Positions 1 to 8,595 are shown, counted from the stretch's first letter. The stretch is DNA of 35,336 nucleotides from CAYOSU01 sp964541255 (GCA_964541255.1 CAZIPL010000010.1:1-35336), one strand, 5' to 3'. Notes: generated by a model from the sequence alone, not told the origin. Translations and numbers: made by a program.

Positions 1-311
1 TCTTGCTCTTCTGTTGCGATTTCGATTTTGCTTGCCTCTTCGATTTCTTCGGGCGACGGGAAGAGTGAGTAGGACGAGCCTTTCTTTTTCGGGACTTTTT
101 CTTCCTCTTGTTTTTTGTCAGCGAGAGGTTTTTTCGTATCGAGAATTTTCAATACGAGCGCATAAAGAGAAGTAATCACGGCAAAAAAGGCGATGCAGAT
201 ATAAACCGTATAGTTTGCAAGCGTTTCGACCTTATTACAAAGCGTGGCGCCTGCTATTATCGAAAGTAAAGCGATTATTAAAAGCGGCACTTTTTTGATT
301 TCTCTTTTCAA
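1..311 (-). CDS. Small membrane protein of unknown function (partial, C-terminus off the window)
   Basis: This open frame runs off the left edge, so about 103 codons are visible. I chose a TTG start at 311-309 because a GGAGG lies just upstream, and the nearby ATG on that strand is closed after two codons. The visible protein begins MKREIKKVPLLIIALLSIIA. It has two hydrophobic segments (about residues 8-22 and 33-53) followed by a charged, Lys/Glu-rich cytoplasmic-looking tail. A well-formed promoter sits at 345-373. I do not recognise the family. The layout (two membrane spans, then a polar tail) would fit a small membrane-anchored accessory protein, but no function can be assigned. Confidence 0.6.
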   Translation of the reverse strand, partial: MKREIKKVPLLIIALLSIIAGATLCNKVETLANYTVYICIAFFAVITSLYALVLKILDTKKPLADKKQEEEKVPKKKGSSYSLFPSPEEIEEASKIEIATEEQ

Positions 312-344
312 TGCATTCCTCCGAGAAGCTTTTTTGCGTAGTCA

Positions 345-373
345 ATTATATCACACAAAAAAAGATATTGCAA
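345..373 (-). promoter_or_regulatory. Sigma-A type promoter for the truncated membrane protein
   Basis: On the minus strand, TTGCAA (368-373) and a perfect TATAAT (345-350) are separated by 17 bp. The -10 box lies about 33 bp before the TTG start of the leftmost gene. Confidence 0.7.
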
Positions 374-681
374 CTTTTATAGATAGTTTGTAATTCTGCT
401 AAGAAACCATTTTCCGCATTGCCGTATCGAGTCTACATCTGTTAAAGGATAGCTTGAAAACGTGAGGGTGGTTGCGTTTTTTTGAAAGAAATAACGGTTG
501 TCGTTTTAGAAAACATTCAAGAAACTAAACAAGCAAAAGAACTTAATACTATTCTATCGCCGTGATATTGATTTAGCGTCTATAATTAAGTTTGTTTTCG
601 TCGAATAAAACGCTTATTAACATTAATTATCATATACTTTTTTGCGGTAATGCAAATAATATTAACTTCTAATTAAATCAT
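374..681. other. AT-rich intergenic stretch with no recognised feature
   Basis: No open frame with a ribosome binding site, no convincing hairpin terminator and no RNA gene was found between the leftmost promoter and the 3' end of the alcohol dehydrogenase gene. A TTTGC...GCAAA inverted repeat near 639-658 lacks a T-run in the direction needed to terminate the dehydrogenase transcript. Confidence 0.4.
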
Positions 682-1884
682 TTAGCGCATTAATTTGCGG
701 TATATTGCGATAAATTCGTCTTTTGCGAACACTTTCGGGACGGGGTATAGAGGATTCCCCTCGCGAATAGCGTTTGTAGCCATTTCATCGATGTCTTCTT
801 CGCGAATTTCCGAGAACCCGTCGGGAATATTCATAGACTTATTCAGATCTTTAATATGCTCGATAAAGCGTTTTGCTTTTTGTTCCGACGAATCGCTTTT
901 TTCGGATATTCCGATAAGGTCGGAAAGCTCGGCAAATTTTTCCCAAGCGGATTTCCCGTATGCTTCGAAAACATATGGCATAATAACGGCGTTTGCAAGT
1001 CCGTGTGCGATATGATATTTTCCGCCCAAAGAATGCGCTATTGCGTGAACGTAGCCTACATACGCACGAGTAAATGCAACGCCTGCCAAGAAAGAGGCTT
1101 GTTGCATATTTTCGCGCGCTTTCAAGTCGTTGCCGTCGTCGTATGCTTTTTTGAGGTTTTCTTCAATCAAAACAATCGCCTCTTTTGCGCTTTCTCTTGT
1201 CTTTTTTGTGTTAGCCCTTCCGATATACGCTTCAACCGCATGGCAAAGCGCGTCCATTCCGGTAGTTGCCGTTATGGATTTAGGAAGTTTTATCGTCAAT
1301 AGCGGATCCAAAACTGCGACGTCGGGAATAAGAGAGGGGTCGTTTATCGCATATTTATAGTTTTTTTCGCCGTCGGTAATTACCGCCGCCAAAGTGGTTT
1401 CGCTCCCCGTTCCCGCTGTTGTCGGTACGGCAAAAAGAGGCGGGGTTTTTTTCATAACCTTAAGGACGCCGCCCATTTTGCGTAAAGGCTTGTTAGGTCG
1501 AGCAACCCTTGCGCCGACTGCTTTGGCTAAGTCCATCGGCGATCCACCGCCGACCGCGATAATCCCCTCGCAATTGTCTTTATAATATATTTTGAGCGCG
1601 TTTTCTACGTTTTCGATGGTGGGGTTGGGAACTACTTCGTCAAAAAGAGAGTATGAGATATTTTCCTTTTTGAGCGACGCGAAAAGAGGATCGAGAAGAT
1701 TTAGCGACATAAGCCCCTTGTCGGTAACGATAAGGACGGATTTTATGCCGTTTGCCTTTATTGTTTCGGGAAGAAGCGAAAAGCTGTTTGCTCCGCTTAA
1801 AATAGTCGGCGTTCTCCACGGAAGAAAAAACGACGCGACGTACATTATCGATTGATATATTCTACAAAAGAATGCATTCTCCAT
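682..1884 (-). CDS. Iron-containing alcohol dehydrogenase (group III type)
   Basis: The 400-residue protein matches the Fe-ADH family in length and motifs. The nucleotide-binding GGGSPMD is at residues 112-118 and PTTAGTGSE at 154-162. The metal-site pattern is D211, H215 (DALCHAVEAY), H280 (HAIAHSLGG) and H294 (HGLANAV), with the 14-residue spacing between the last two histidines seen in FucO-like enzymes. Members are cytosolic NAD(P)-dependent oxidoreductases that interconvert alcohols and aldehydes or ketones; the substrate cannot be read from the sequence. The ATG at 1884 is preceded by AAGGAG. The gene is monocistronic, with its own promoter at 1940-1968. The first 25 residues are more hydrophobic than usual and could be a short N-terminal extension. 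Confidence 0.93.
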   Translation of the reverse strand: MENAFFCRIYQSIMYVASFFLPWRTPTILSGANSFSLLPETIKANGIKSVLIVTDKGLMSLNLLDPLFASLKKENISYSLFDEVVPNPTIENVENALKIYYKDNCEGIIAVGGGSPMDLAKAVGARVARPNKPLRKMGGVLKVMKKTPPLFAVPTTAGTGSETTLAAVITDGEKNYKYAINDPSLIPDVAVLDPLLTIKLPKSITATTGMDALCHAVEAYIGRANTKKTRESAKEAIVLIEENLKKAYDDGNDLKARENMQQASFLAGVAFTRAYVGYVHAIAHSLGGKYHIAHGLANAVIMPYVFEAYGKSAWEKFAELSDLIGISEKSDSSEQKAKRFIEHIKDLNKSMNIPDGFSEIREEDIDEMATNAIREGNPLYPVPKVFAKDEFIAIYRKLMR

Positions 1885-1939
1885 AACGATCTCCTTAATA
1901 ACCCTTTTCGTCTTTCGGCTGGAAGCTTTTAACGGAGAT

Positions 1940-1968
1940 ATTATAGCACAAAAATTCGGCTCTTACAA
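1940..1968 (-). promoter_or_regulatory. Promoter of the iron alcohol dehydrogenase gene
   Basis: On the minus strand, TTGTAA (1963-1968), a 17-bp spacer and a perfect TATAAT (1940-1945) lie about 55 bp before the ATG. Confidence 0.75.
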
Positions 1969-2075
1969 TAAAAGCGAGAAACTATTATTTGTTGCGGTTT
2001 TGATATTTAATGCTTTCGGCATTTCAACGGATAAGTGTCTATGGTTTTGTTTTGCTTTACAAATAAAGCATTGTT

Positions 2076-2105
2076 AAAAAGAAAAAGGCCGCAAAAGCGA
2101 CCTTT
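2076..2105 (-). terminator. Intrinsic terminator of the radC-gltX operon
   Basis: On the minus strand, a 9-bp stem (AAAGGTCGC / GCGGCCTTT with one G-T pair, loop TTTT; 2084-2105) is followed by a T-rich tract. It lies about 15 bp past the gltX stop codon. Confidence 0.85.
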
Positions 2106-2120
2106 ATGTCTATTTAATGT

Positions 2121-3551
2121 TTATAATCTTGCCAAGGTTTTTTCAAGTCTTGCGAGCGTTTTTTCTTTGCCGATAAGCATTGCCATTTCGGTTGCTCCGC
2201 CGGGGGTGTTCTGAAGTCCCGTGATAGCGATTCTGAATGCCCAAAGAACTTGGCTGTTTTTCATTCCGAGCTTTTCAACCGTGCCCATAAGGGTTGTGTG
2301 AACGGTTTCTTCGACCCAATCGATATCTTTAAGCGCATCGATAAGGGTGGGGATAACGGTTTTTGCGATGTCCTTATCGCATTTCATTTTTTTGTGAACG
2401 AAAAGCTCGAGGTCGAAATCGTCATATGTTGCCAAGGGGTTTACCTTATCGGCGATTTCGGTAAGTACTTCGACTCTCGTTTTCATAAGCTTTGCGACGT
2501 ACTTATCGTCATAAAGCCCTGCTACGTCCGTTTTGTCGATGAAAGGCTTTGCCAAAGCATAGAACTCTTCTTCGGACATTTCCTTGAAATATTCGCCGTT
2601 GAGCCAACGAAGCTTCTTTTCGTCGAAGATTGCGGGATGTTTGCTTATGCCCTCGACGGAGAAATATTCTTTAAGCTCTTCGAAAGAGAATTTTTCTCTG
2701 TCCATTTTAGGCGACCAACCGAGAAGTGCGATATAATTGACGATTGCGTCTTTAATAAAGCCCTTGTTGATGAAATCGGCATATGATGCGTCGCCGTTTC
2801 TCTTAGAAAGCTTTTCCTTGCTGTTCTTCATGATGGGCGGCATATGAATGTATTTAGGTCTTTCCCAGCCGTAGGTGTCATACATAAGGTTATACTTCGG
2901 CGTGGAGGAAAGGTATTCCGTTCCTCTCATAACGTGAGTGATTCCCATAAGGTGGTCGTCGATTACGTTTGCGAAGTTATATGTCGGCATACCGTCCGAT
3001 TTAATGAGAATATTGTCCTCCATATCCTTATAATCGAACTCAACGTCGCCGAATACTTCGTCGTGATAGCCGCATTTGCCCTCTGCGGGGATGTTTTGTC
3101 TAATTACGAAAGGAACACCGTTTCTGAGATTCTCCTCGACTTCTTCTTTGGAAAGGTGCAAGCACTTTTTGTCATACTTTCTCTGACCGTTTTCGTCGGT
3201 GAGGGACTCAAGTCTTTCTTTCGTGCAGAAGCAATAATATGCTCCGCCAAGCTCGACGAGCTTTTTGGCATATTCCATATAAAGCTCTTTTCTTTCGCTT
3301 TGGATATAAGGTCCGAAGTTGCCTCCTACGTCGGGACCTTCGTCCCAGATAAGTCCCGTTTCTCTGAGCGTAGAATAAATAAGCTCGACCGCACCGTCTA
3401 CATAACGGCCTTGGTCGGTGTCTTCGATACGAAGAATGAAATCGCCGTCGTATTTTTTAGCGCAAAGATATGCATAAAGAGCGGTACGAAGTCCGCCGAT
3501 GTGCAAAAATCCCGTAGGACTCGGAGCAAATCTTGTTCTGACTTTATTCAT
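2121..3551 (-). CDS. gltX: Glutamyl-tRNA synthetase
   Basis: This class I aminoacyl-tRNA synthetase charges tRNA-Glu, and in many Bacillota also tRNA-Gln before amidation by GatCAB. The 476-residue length is normal. The HIGH-type motif is HIGG at 17-20 (SPTGFLHIGG) and the KMSKS-type motif is KLSKR at 247-251. RIEDTDQGR at 41-49 and the GTEYLSSTPKY region near 210-220 are also typical. The ATG at 3551 overlaps the end of radC by 8 bp and uses an AGGAGG that lies inside the last radC codons, so the two genes are translationally coupled. The C-terminus ends with two adjacent copies of EKTLARL. This may simply be a helical tail. Confidence 0.97.
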   Translation of the reverse strand: MNKVRTRFAPSPTGFLHIGGLRTALYAYLCAKKYDGDFILRIEDTDQGRYVDGAVELIYSTLRETGLIWDEGPDVGGNFGPYIQSERKELYMEYAKKLVELGGAYYCFCTKERLESLTDENGQRKYDKKCLHLSKEEVEENLRNGVPFVIRQNIPAEGKCGYHDEVFGDVEFDYKDMEDNILIKSDGMPTYNFANVIDDHLMGITHVMRGTEYLSSTPKYNLMYDTYGWERPKYIHMPPIMKNSKEKLSKRNGDASYADFINKGFIKDAIVNYIALLGWSPKMDREKFSFEELKEYFSVEGISKHPAIFDEKKLRWLNGEYFKEMSEEEFYALAKPFIDKTDVAGLYDDKYVAKLMKTRVEVLTEIADKVNPLATYDDFDLELFVHKKMKCDKDIAKTVIPTLIDALKDIDWVEETVHTTLMGTVEKLGMKNSQVLWAFRIAITGLQNTPGGATEMAMLIGKEKTLARLEKTLARL

Positions 3552-4305
3552 TAAATCCTCCTAAATCGTAGCTGTCCGCAACGATTATATTGTTAGCTTT
3601 TTCTATATTTTTCCTTATGTTTTCGAGCTCGCCGCCGTTTCTGAACGAATAGCAATCGCCGTTGCTCGAGAAAATCATATGCTCGCAAACGCCGATGTTG
3701 AAGGCAAGCTTAATTGCCGAGAAGTATCTTTGGGTGAAATCTATGTCGTTTTGTGAGGGCGTGCATACTCCCGACGGATGATTGTGCGCAAAGACGATTG
3801 CAGACGGCGAAAGCGAAGCGATGGATATCATTACATTCCCCATATCGACATAAACTTTGTCCGTTATGGGCGACGCCATGACGATGTGCCGCATAAGCTT
3901 TTTGTTTCCGTCAAGTAGCAGAACGTGAAACTCTTCGCGAGATTTCGATTCGAAAAACTCTTGAAGATAGTTTCTTATCGCGCCTAAGTTGCCAAGGTAT
4001 ATCCCTTCCTTGAATTGGCGTTTTGCAAATATCTTTGCGACGTGCTCGAAAGATTTGAGATATAACGCCGCCGATTCGCCTATGCCGTGAATTGCCGACA
4101 GCTCCGCAACGCTCGCCTCGAATACCTCTTCGAAACCTCCGAACGCAGCGATAAGCCTATGCGCCAAAACGTTTGTATCTCCTTGCGAAATGCATCCGAA
4201 GAGAATATATTCCAGCATTTCATGCGGAAAGAGAGAGTCGAAGCCGTTTTTAAGAATCCGCTCTCTCATACGTTTTCTGTGACCGATATGTGTTTGATCC
4301 GACAA
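3544..4305 (-). CDS. radC: RadC family JAMM/MPN-domain protein
   Basis: The protein combines an N-terminal helix-hairpin-helix region (IHGIGESAALYLK) with a C-terminal JAMM-type metalloprotease fold. The metal motif is HNHPSG followed by D (H185, H187, D198 counted from the upstream ATG). The biochemical role of RadC remains unsettled despite its historical DNA-repair label. I prefer a TTG start at 4305 (253 residues) because AAAAGGTGG sits 5-6 nt upstream. The in-frame ATG at 4338 has no Shine-Dalgarno sequence and would lie only about 10 nt from the predicted transcription start. It is the first gene of an operon with gltX. The opposite strand carries the divergent peptidase gene. Confidence 0.88.
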   Translation of the reverse strand: MSDQTHIGHRKRMRERILKNGFDSLFPHEMLEYILFGCISQGDTNVLAHRLIAAFGGFEEVFEASVAELSAIHGIGESAALYLKSFEHVAKIFAKRQFKEGIYLGNLGAIRNYLQEFFESKSREEFHVLLLDGNKKLMRHIVMASPITDKVYVDMGNVMISIASLSPSAIVFAHNHPSGVCTPSQNDIDFTQRYFSAIKLAFNIGVCEHMIFSSNGDCYSFRNGGELENIRKNIEKANNIIVADSYDLGGFNE

Positions 4306-4343
4306 AATTTCCACCTTTTCAAATATAATTGGTCGCATTTTTG

Positions 4344-4371
4344 TTGCTTTATTATTTTAATGCGGTATAAT
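4344..4371 (+). promoter_or_regulatory. Promoter of the M20 dipeptidase gene
   Basis: TTGCTT (4344-4349), a 16-bp spacer and a perfect TATAAT (4366-4371) lie 42 bp before the ATG at 4414. It physically overlaps the radC promoter on the other strand. Confidence 0.65.
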
Positions 4372-4383
4372 ATTATTTGTCAA
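4354..4383 (-). promoter_or_regulatory. Promoter of radC-gltX
   Basis: On the minus strand, a perfect TTGACA (4378-4383), an 18-bp spacer and TAAAAT (4354-4359). The predicted start near 4347 supports the TTG start of radC at 4305. Confidence 0.65.
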
Positions 4384-4413
4384 TATTTTTTGCTTCAAAA
4401 AGGTGAGGTTAAT

Positions 4414-5730
4414 ATGAAAAATTATAAGAAAGAGTCATTAGAGACCTTAAAAGAGATAGTAAGCTACAACACTGTTCGCGGCGAAGAGTGCGACGGAATG
4501 CCTTTCGGCGAAACAAACAAAAAATGTCTTACGCGTTTTCTCGAAATAGCAAAGTCTTTGGGCTTCGAAACGAAGGACGTAGACGGATACGCGGGGCATG
4601 TCGAATGGAAAGGTAAGGGCGAAGGAATCGTCGGAATACTCGGACACCTTGACGTAGTTCCCGCAGGCGACGGTTGGACTCACGACCCCTTTGCGTGCGA
4701 AATCGAAGACGGATATATGTACGGCAGAGGGGTTCTTGACGACAAAGGTCCCGTAGTTTCTTGCCTTTATGCGATGAAAGAGCTTTTGGACGAGGGATAC
4801 GTTCCGGGAAAAACGATTCGTCTTATCGTAGGTTGCAACGAAGAAAACGGAAGCACGTGCGTCGAGCATTATTTTAAGAAAGAAGCAATGCCCGATATAG
4901 GTTTTTCTCCCGACGGGGAATTTCCGTGCATTCATTGCGAAAAGGGAATAGCTTGGATAAAGGTCTCGATAAAAGATGAGCTCGGGAACTTCAAAAACAT
5001 TAAAGGCGGCGAAAAGACCAATATGGTCGCGGCAAGAGCAACTTGCGATTATTTTGGAAATCTTCCCGCTAAGTGGTTCGAAGAGCGCGGTATAATAGCA
5101 GAAAAGGACGGAGATTGCCTTGCGCTCACCGCACTTGGTAAAAACGGACACGGTTCGACCCCGTGGGTAGGCGATAATGCCGTATGGAAGCTTTTCAAAG
5201 TAATTACGGAAGCCGAGAACAACGAGCTTGCGAAGTACGTATACGACAATTTCTGCCAAGATTATTACGGAAAGGCAAGCGGAATATTTGCCGAAGACGA
5301 AAAATCGGGCGGACTTTCGGAAAATCTCGGTACGGTAGAAACGGTTGACGGAGAGATTGTTCTTTCTCTTGACATAAGATATCCTACCGCAACGAACGTC
5401 GAAAAGATTGTTGCGACGTTTGAAGAAAAAGCTGCGGGCAAAGCTACGTTTACCGTCGTAAACAGCCAAGACGCGCTTTTTGCCGATACCGACGGCTATC
5501 TTGTCAAGACGTTGATGTCGATTTATAGAAAGCATACGGGAAGCACGACGCCCTCTTTGATTATAGGCGGCGGTACATATGCGAGAGAAATGAAGTACGG
5601 CGTTGCGTTCGGGCCTACAATGGAGGGGGAAGAGCCTACCATTCATATGCCCGACGAAAGACTTAAACTTTCAAACTACGAAACGTTCTACGATATTTAT
5701 AAAGAAGCAATCGCAAAGCTTGCCGAATAA
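4414..5730 (+). CDS. M20 family metallo-dipeptidase (PepV/Sapep-like)
   Basis: This 438-residue cytosolic zinc or manganese peptidase belongs to the family that cleaves dipeptides. Visible metal and catalytic residues are H78 and D80 in GHLDVVPAG, D109-D110 in GRGVLDDKGP, E143-E144 in CNEENGS, D167 in FSPDGEFP, and the late His in IHMPDE. The lid or dimerisation domain is inserted in the middle, with GHGSTP as its conserved loop. The open frame extends further upstream, but the ATG at 4414 has a good AGGTGAGG and follows the promoter, so it is the likely start. The gene appears to be transcribed alone. PepV-like is the closest subfamily by eye; substrate preference is not determinable. Confidence 0.9.
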   Translation: MKNYKKESLETLKEIVSYNTVRGEECDGMPFGETNKKCLTRFLEIAKSLGFETKDVDGYAGHVEWKGKGEGIVGILGHLDVVPAGDGWTHDPFACEIEDGYMYGRGVLDDKGPVVSCLYAMKELLDEGYVPGKTIRLIVGCNEENGSTCVEHYFKKEAMPDIGFSPDGEFPCIHCEKGIAWIKVSIKDELGNFKNIKGGEKTNMVAARATCDYFGNLPAKWFEERGIIAEKDGDCLALTALGKNGHGSTPWVGDNAVWKLFKVITEAENNELAKYVYDNFCQDYYGKASGIFAEDEKSGGLSENLGTVETVDGEIVLSLDIRYPTATNVEKIVATFEEKAAGKATFTVVNSQDALFADTDGYLVKTLMSIYRKHTGSTTPSLIIGGGTYAREMKYGVAFGPTMEGEEPTIHMPDERLKLSNYETFYDIYKEAIAKLAE

Positions 5731-5790
5731 ATATAGCAAAGATTTTTTTGCGTAATTACATTTGAGTTTGTTTTTGAAAGACAATACAAA

Positions 5791-5819
5791 TTGGTTTTAC
5801 GCATTATACGATTTATAAG
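5791..5819 (+). promoter_or_regulatory. Possible weak promoter of the MFS transporter gene
   Basis: TTGGTT (5791-5796), a 17-bp spacer and TATAAG (5814-5819) lie 24 bp before the ATG at 5843. Both boxes are imperfect. Confidence 0.4.
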
Positions 5820-5842
5820 ATAATAATACTTTTCGAACTGAC

Positions 5843-7000
5843 ATGACGACACTGCTTTTAATAGTAATATACATAACATTCATATCCTTAGGTCTTCCCG
5901 ATTCGATGACGGGAGCGGCGTGGCCTGCGATTATGGCAGAACTTAACGTTCCGCTTTCATTAGAAAGCGTCCTCGGAATCGTAACGACGGGCGGAACCGT
6001 TATTTCGAGCCTTTTTTCCGCAAGGCTTTTGAATAAGCTCGGAACGGGTGCCGTAACGGCGATTTCCGTACTTTTGACTGCGATTGCAATTGCGGGGATA
6101 TCAATAAGCCCGAGCTTTTGGTGGATGATTTTGATGTGCATCCCTCTCGGAATGGGCGCAGGTGCGGTCGATTCCGGGCTTAATAACTACGTTGCGTTGC
6201 ATTTCAAGGCGTCGCATATGAACTTTCTGCATTGCTTTTGGGGCTTAGGCGTAACGATAAGTCCGCTTATTCTTTCCTTTGCGCTTGAAAAATTCGGAGA
6301 GTGGCGTTACGGATATAAAATCATCGCCGTTTTGCAAGTTATTTTGGTAGTCATTCTTTTTGCGTCGCTCCCGCTTTGGAAGAAAAAGGAGTCGGAAGAT
6401 GTGACGGAAGAAAAGAAAACGCTTACTTTGAAAGAGACTTTCAAAATCAAAGGTGTGTTCTTGGCTTGTGTGGCGTTTGCGTGCTATTGCGGAGTGGAAT
6501 ATACCTGCGGACAGTGGGGCGCTTCATACTTCGTAGGGGTTCTCGGCGTAGATAAAGCGACTGCCGCGAAATGGTGCAGTATGTTCTATTTGGGAATAAC
6601 GATAGGCAGAGGCTTGTGCGGATTTATCGCAATGAAAGTGAAAAGCCGCACGATGGTTTTTGTCGGCGAGTTCGCAATGGTGTGCGGCTGCATAATAACG
6701 ATGTTGCCGTTTACTTACGCAAAGCTTGCGGGCGTTTTGTGTATTGGTCTCGGGTGCGCGCCCGTTTTCCCCGGAATGCTTCAAATGACGCCCGACAGAT
6801 TCGGTGCGGAATACTCGCAAAATGCTATGGGCGTTCAGATGGCATGCGCGTATGTAGGAAGCTGCTTGATATATCCGATATTCGGATTCTTGGCAGAGCA
6901 TATTTCGATAGCACTTTATCCTTATTACATGATAATCTTTTCCGCGCTTTTGCTTATCTCGACGATTGCGGTGGAAAAAATCACCGCAAAAAAAGCGTGA
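5843..7000 (+). CDS. Major facilitator superfamily transporter
   Basis: The 385-residue protein is almost entirely hydrophobic, with about 12 predicted membrane spans. A polar central loop with a Lys/Glu-rich stretch (KKKESEDVTEEKKT, near residue 185) separates the two six-helix halves. The N-terminus LGLPDSMTGAAWP, the SGLNNYVALHF segment and the FLHCFWGLG segment resemble MFS proteins related to sugar or metabolite permeases of the FucP/YbjJ kind. The substrate is unknown. The start ATG has no clear Shine-Dalgarno sequence, so the exact N-terminus is uncertain. It lies 112 bp after the peptidase gene, with no terminator seen between, and a hairpin terminator follows at 7150. Confidence 0.85.
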   Translation: MTTLLLIVIYITFISLGLPDSMTGAAWPAIMAELNVPLSLESVLGIVTTGGTVISSLFSARLLNKLGTGAVTAISVLLTAIAIAGISISPSFWWMILMCIPLGMGAGAVDSGLNNYVALHFKASHMNFLHCFWGLGVTISPLILSFALEKFGEWRYGYKIIAVLQVILVVILFASLPLWKKKESEDVTEEKKTLTLKETFKIKGVFLACVAFACYCGVEYTCGQWGASYFVGVLGVDKATAAKWCSMFYLGITIGRGLCGFIAMKVKSRTMVFVGEFAMVCGCIITMLPFTYAKLAGVLCIGLGCAPVFPGMLQMTPDRFGAEYSQNAMGVQMACAYVGSCLIYPIFGFLAEHISIALYPYYMIIFSALLLISTIAVEKITAKKA

Positions 7001-7106
7001 GGGCGTTGAAATATATCGATTGAGAAAAAAGCCGTATTTGAGGTTAAGCTTAGCAAGTACTGAGTACAAGTAATAGTATAATAATGTATAAGGTACAGAA
7101 ATAAGA

Positions 7107-7170
7107 TACAACACAACTCGATACTTGAGTTTAATATTGTAGTCAATTTGGAAGAACGAACAAGTCGCTC
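7107..7170 (+). repeat. Possible degenerate copy of the dispersed 75-bp repeat
   Basis: The segment shares TTGAGTTTAAT and GTCAATTTGGAA with the dispersed repeat family at 14731, 15043, 17641, 17791, 21051 and 27058, but is more diverged. It overlaps the terminator hairpin at 7150. Confidence 0.3.
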
Positions 7171-7180
7171 TTCCTTTTTT
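7150..7180 (+). terminator. Intrinsic terminator after the MFS gene
   Basis: GGAAGA (7150-7155) pairs with TCTTCC (7169-7174), with an inner CGA/TCG pairing, followed by six T residues. Confidence 0.65.
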
Positions 7181-7508
7181 ATTATTTTCAAAAAGCATAA
7201 TGAGTAATATAGGGGAAATAGGGTCGGTTTGCGTTTTTAGAAATATTCAAGCGAGCGTTAACGAATAAAAGGTTATTGCGACGCGAATTAAGAAGTCGGA
7301 CTCTTTCGGGAATGCTTATCAAAATTCGTCGTCGATCGTTTTAAGGAAAGAATGAAAGAGCGATAACTAATAATAGATAATATCGGCGCAGATTGAACGG
7401 TTGATGACAAAACCGTTGGTTTTATTGTTTTTAGGCTATTGTGTGAAAAGATTCGCAGAAATGACAAAAAAAGTTAAATTGATATTAAAATCGTTCAACA
7501 TACATTAA
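7181..7508. other. Intergenic region upstream of the sugar ABC operon
   Basis: No gene was found. The only clear structure is an inverted repeat, AACGGTT (7396-7402) with AACCGTT (7411-7417) and an 8-nt loop, about 110 bp before the ABC promoter. It could be a regulator-binding site. It is not a convincing terminator because no clean T-run follows. Confidence 0.4.
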
Positions 7509-7545
7509 GATTTTGCAATACAAGAATAAAATTTTGATGTATAAT
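7509..7545 (+). promoter_or_regulatory. Promoter of the sugar ABC operon with a shared upstream element
   Basis: A perfect TATAAT (7540-7545) is preceded, after exactly 17 bp, by GATTTTGCAATACA (7509-7522), whose last six bases occupy the -35 position but match TTGACA poorly. The same 14-mer with the same 17-bp spacing occurs at 24518, and a variant occurs at 14971. A poor -35 box with a conserved extension suggests activator dependence. Confidence 0.65.
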
Positions 7546-7555
7546 CAACTGTATG

Positions 7556-7574
7556 ATCGGATAGATTGTCCGAT
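7556..7574 (+). promoter_or_regulatory. Inverted repeat in the 5' UTR of the ABC operon
   Basis: ATCGGA (7556-7561) and TCCGAT (7569-7574) flank a 7-nt loop just downstream of the predicted transcription start. It could be an operator or a small leader hairpin. Confidence 0.4.
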
Positions 7575-7609
7575 TTTCCAAAAGACATACTAAAAAAGAG
7601 GTTTAAGAG

Positions 7610-8581
7610 ATGAGAAAAAACGCAAATGCCGGAATAATCAACTATAAAGGCAAATTCATCTGCTACAAACCGGAGACATGGAAGGAAGACTGGATTCACA
7701 ATAAATCCATATACTTCGTATTCCTGCCCGTTTTGGCTTACCTTATAATTTTCAACTATATTCCTATGGTCGGAATTTTGATGGCTTTCGAAAATTATAA
7801 CGTCAAGCTCGGTATCTTCGGAAGTAAGTGGGTTGGACTCCAGAACTTTATAGACCTTTTCTCCGGAGACACATTTTTACTTGTTCTTCGCAACACCGCC
7901 GCAATGGCGCTTTTGCACGTAACCATAGGATTCGTTGCGCCGATTATCCTCGCGCTCATCATTTCCGAGGTTAAGAACAAACCTTTCCGCAGGACTGTTC
8001 AGACGGTAAGCTATATGCCTTACTTCGTTTCGTCTGTCGTCGTATCGTCGCTCGCGAGAGAGTTCTTAAGCTCCACCGGTGCTTTGACGCTTATGCTTTC
8101 CTGGTTCGGCTTCGATAAGCAGAACTGGCTTGCTAACCCCAACGTCCCGGTATTCTGGCTTATCAACTGCTTCATCGGCGTATGGACGGGAGCCGGCTGG
8201 GGGTCTATCGTTTACATCGCGGCTATTTCGAACGTAAACGGCGATTTGCACGAGGCTGCCGCTATCGACGGAGCAAACCGTTGGCAGAGACTTTGGAAAA
8301 TTACGATGCCGAGCATTTTGCCCCTTATCGTAACGATGTTCACACTTTCTATCGGTATGGTATTCAAAACGGCGTTCAACAACGTCCTCTTGTTATACAT
8401 GCCGGCCATATACGACACAGCCGACTGTCTTTCGACGTATACCTACCGTATGGCGTTCGGACAGACGGTTGACTACGGAATTTCGACCGCATCGGGACTT
8501 TTCGAGTCTGTTCTCGGAACGACACTTTTGTTGTTCTCCAACTGGCTCTCTAAGAAGGTTTCCGGCTCTTCGATGATTTAA
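7610..8581 (+). CDS. Sugar ABC transporter permease, LplB type
   Basis: This 323-residue inner-membrane permease belongs to the carbohydrate uptake transporter-1 class. About six membrane spans are visible, starting with FVFLPVLAYLIIFNYIPMVG. The EAA loop that docks the ATPase is EAAAIDGANRWQRLWKI, residues 215-231. The long polar N-terminus followed by FNYIPMVGI is typical of LplB-like proteins, which pair with a YtcP-like partner. An AGAGG lies about 9 nt before the ATG. It is the first gene of the operon. The partner permease follows after 14 bp and the ATPase lies three genes downstream. No solute-binding protein gene is adjacent, which is unusual for this family. The transported sugar is inferred to be an oligosaccharide from the neighbouring glycosidases. 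Confidence 0.92.
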   Translation: MRKNANAGIINYKGKFICYKPETWKEDWIHNKSIYFVFLPVLAYLIIFNYIPMVGILMAFENYNVKLGIFGSKWVGLQNFIDLFSGDTFLLVLRNTAAMALLHVTIGFVAPIILALIISEVKNKPFRRTVQTVSYMPYFVSSVVVSSLAREFLSSTGALTLMLSWFGFDKQNWLANPNVPVFWLINCFIGVWTGAGWGSIVYIAAISNVNGDLHEAAAIDGANRWQRLWKITMPSILPLIVTMFTLSIGMVFKTAFNNVLLLYMPAIYDTADCLSTYTYRMAFGQTVDYGISTASGLFESVLGTTLLLFSNWLSKKVSGSSMI

Positions 8582-8595
8582 GGAGGAAAAAGATT

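Noticed and set aside
2121..2165. The doubled EKTLARL at the end of GltX considered as a frameshift or tandem duplication artefact
   Set aside because: The two copies use different codons and the frame stays open to a normal stop followed by a terminator, so it looks like natural sequence.
4447..5646. A 399-residue open frame antisense to the M20 dipeptidase
   Set aside because: The plus-strand frame carries all catalytic residues; this frame is a mirror of it with no domain.
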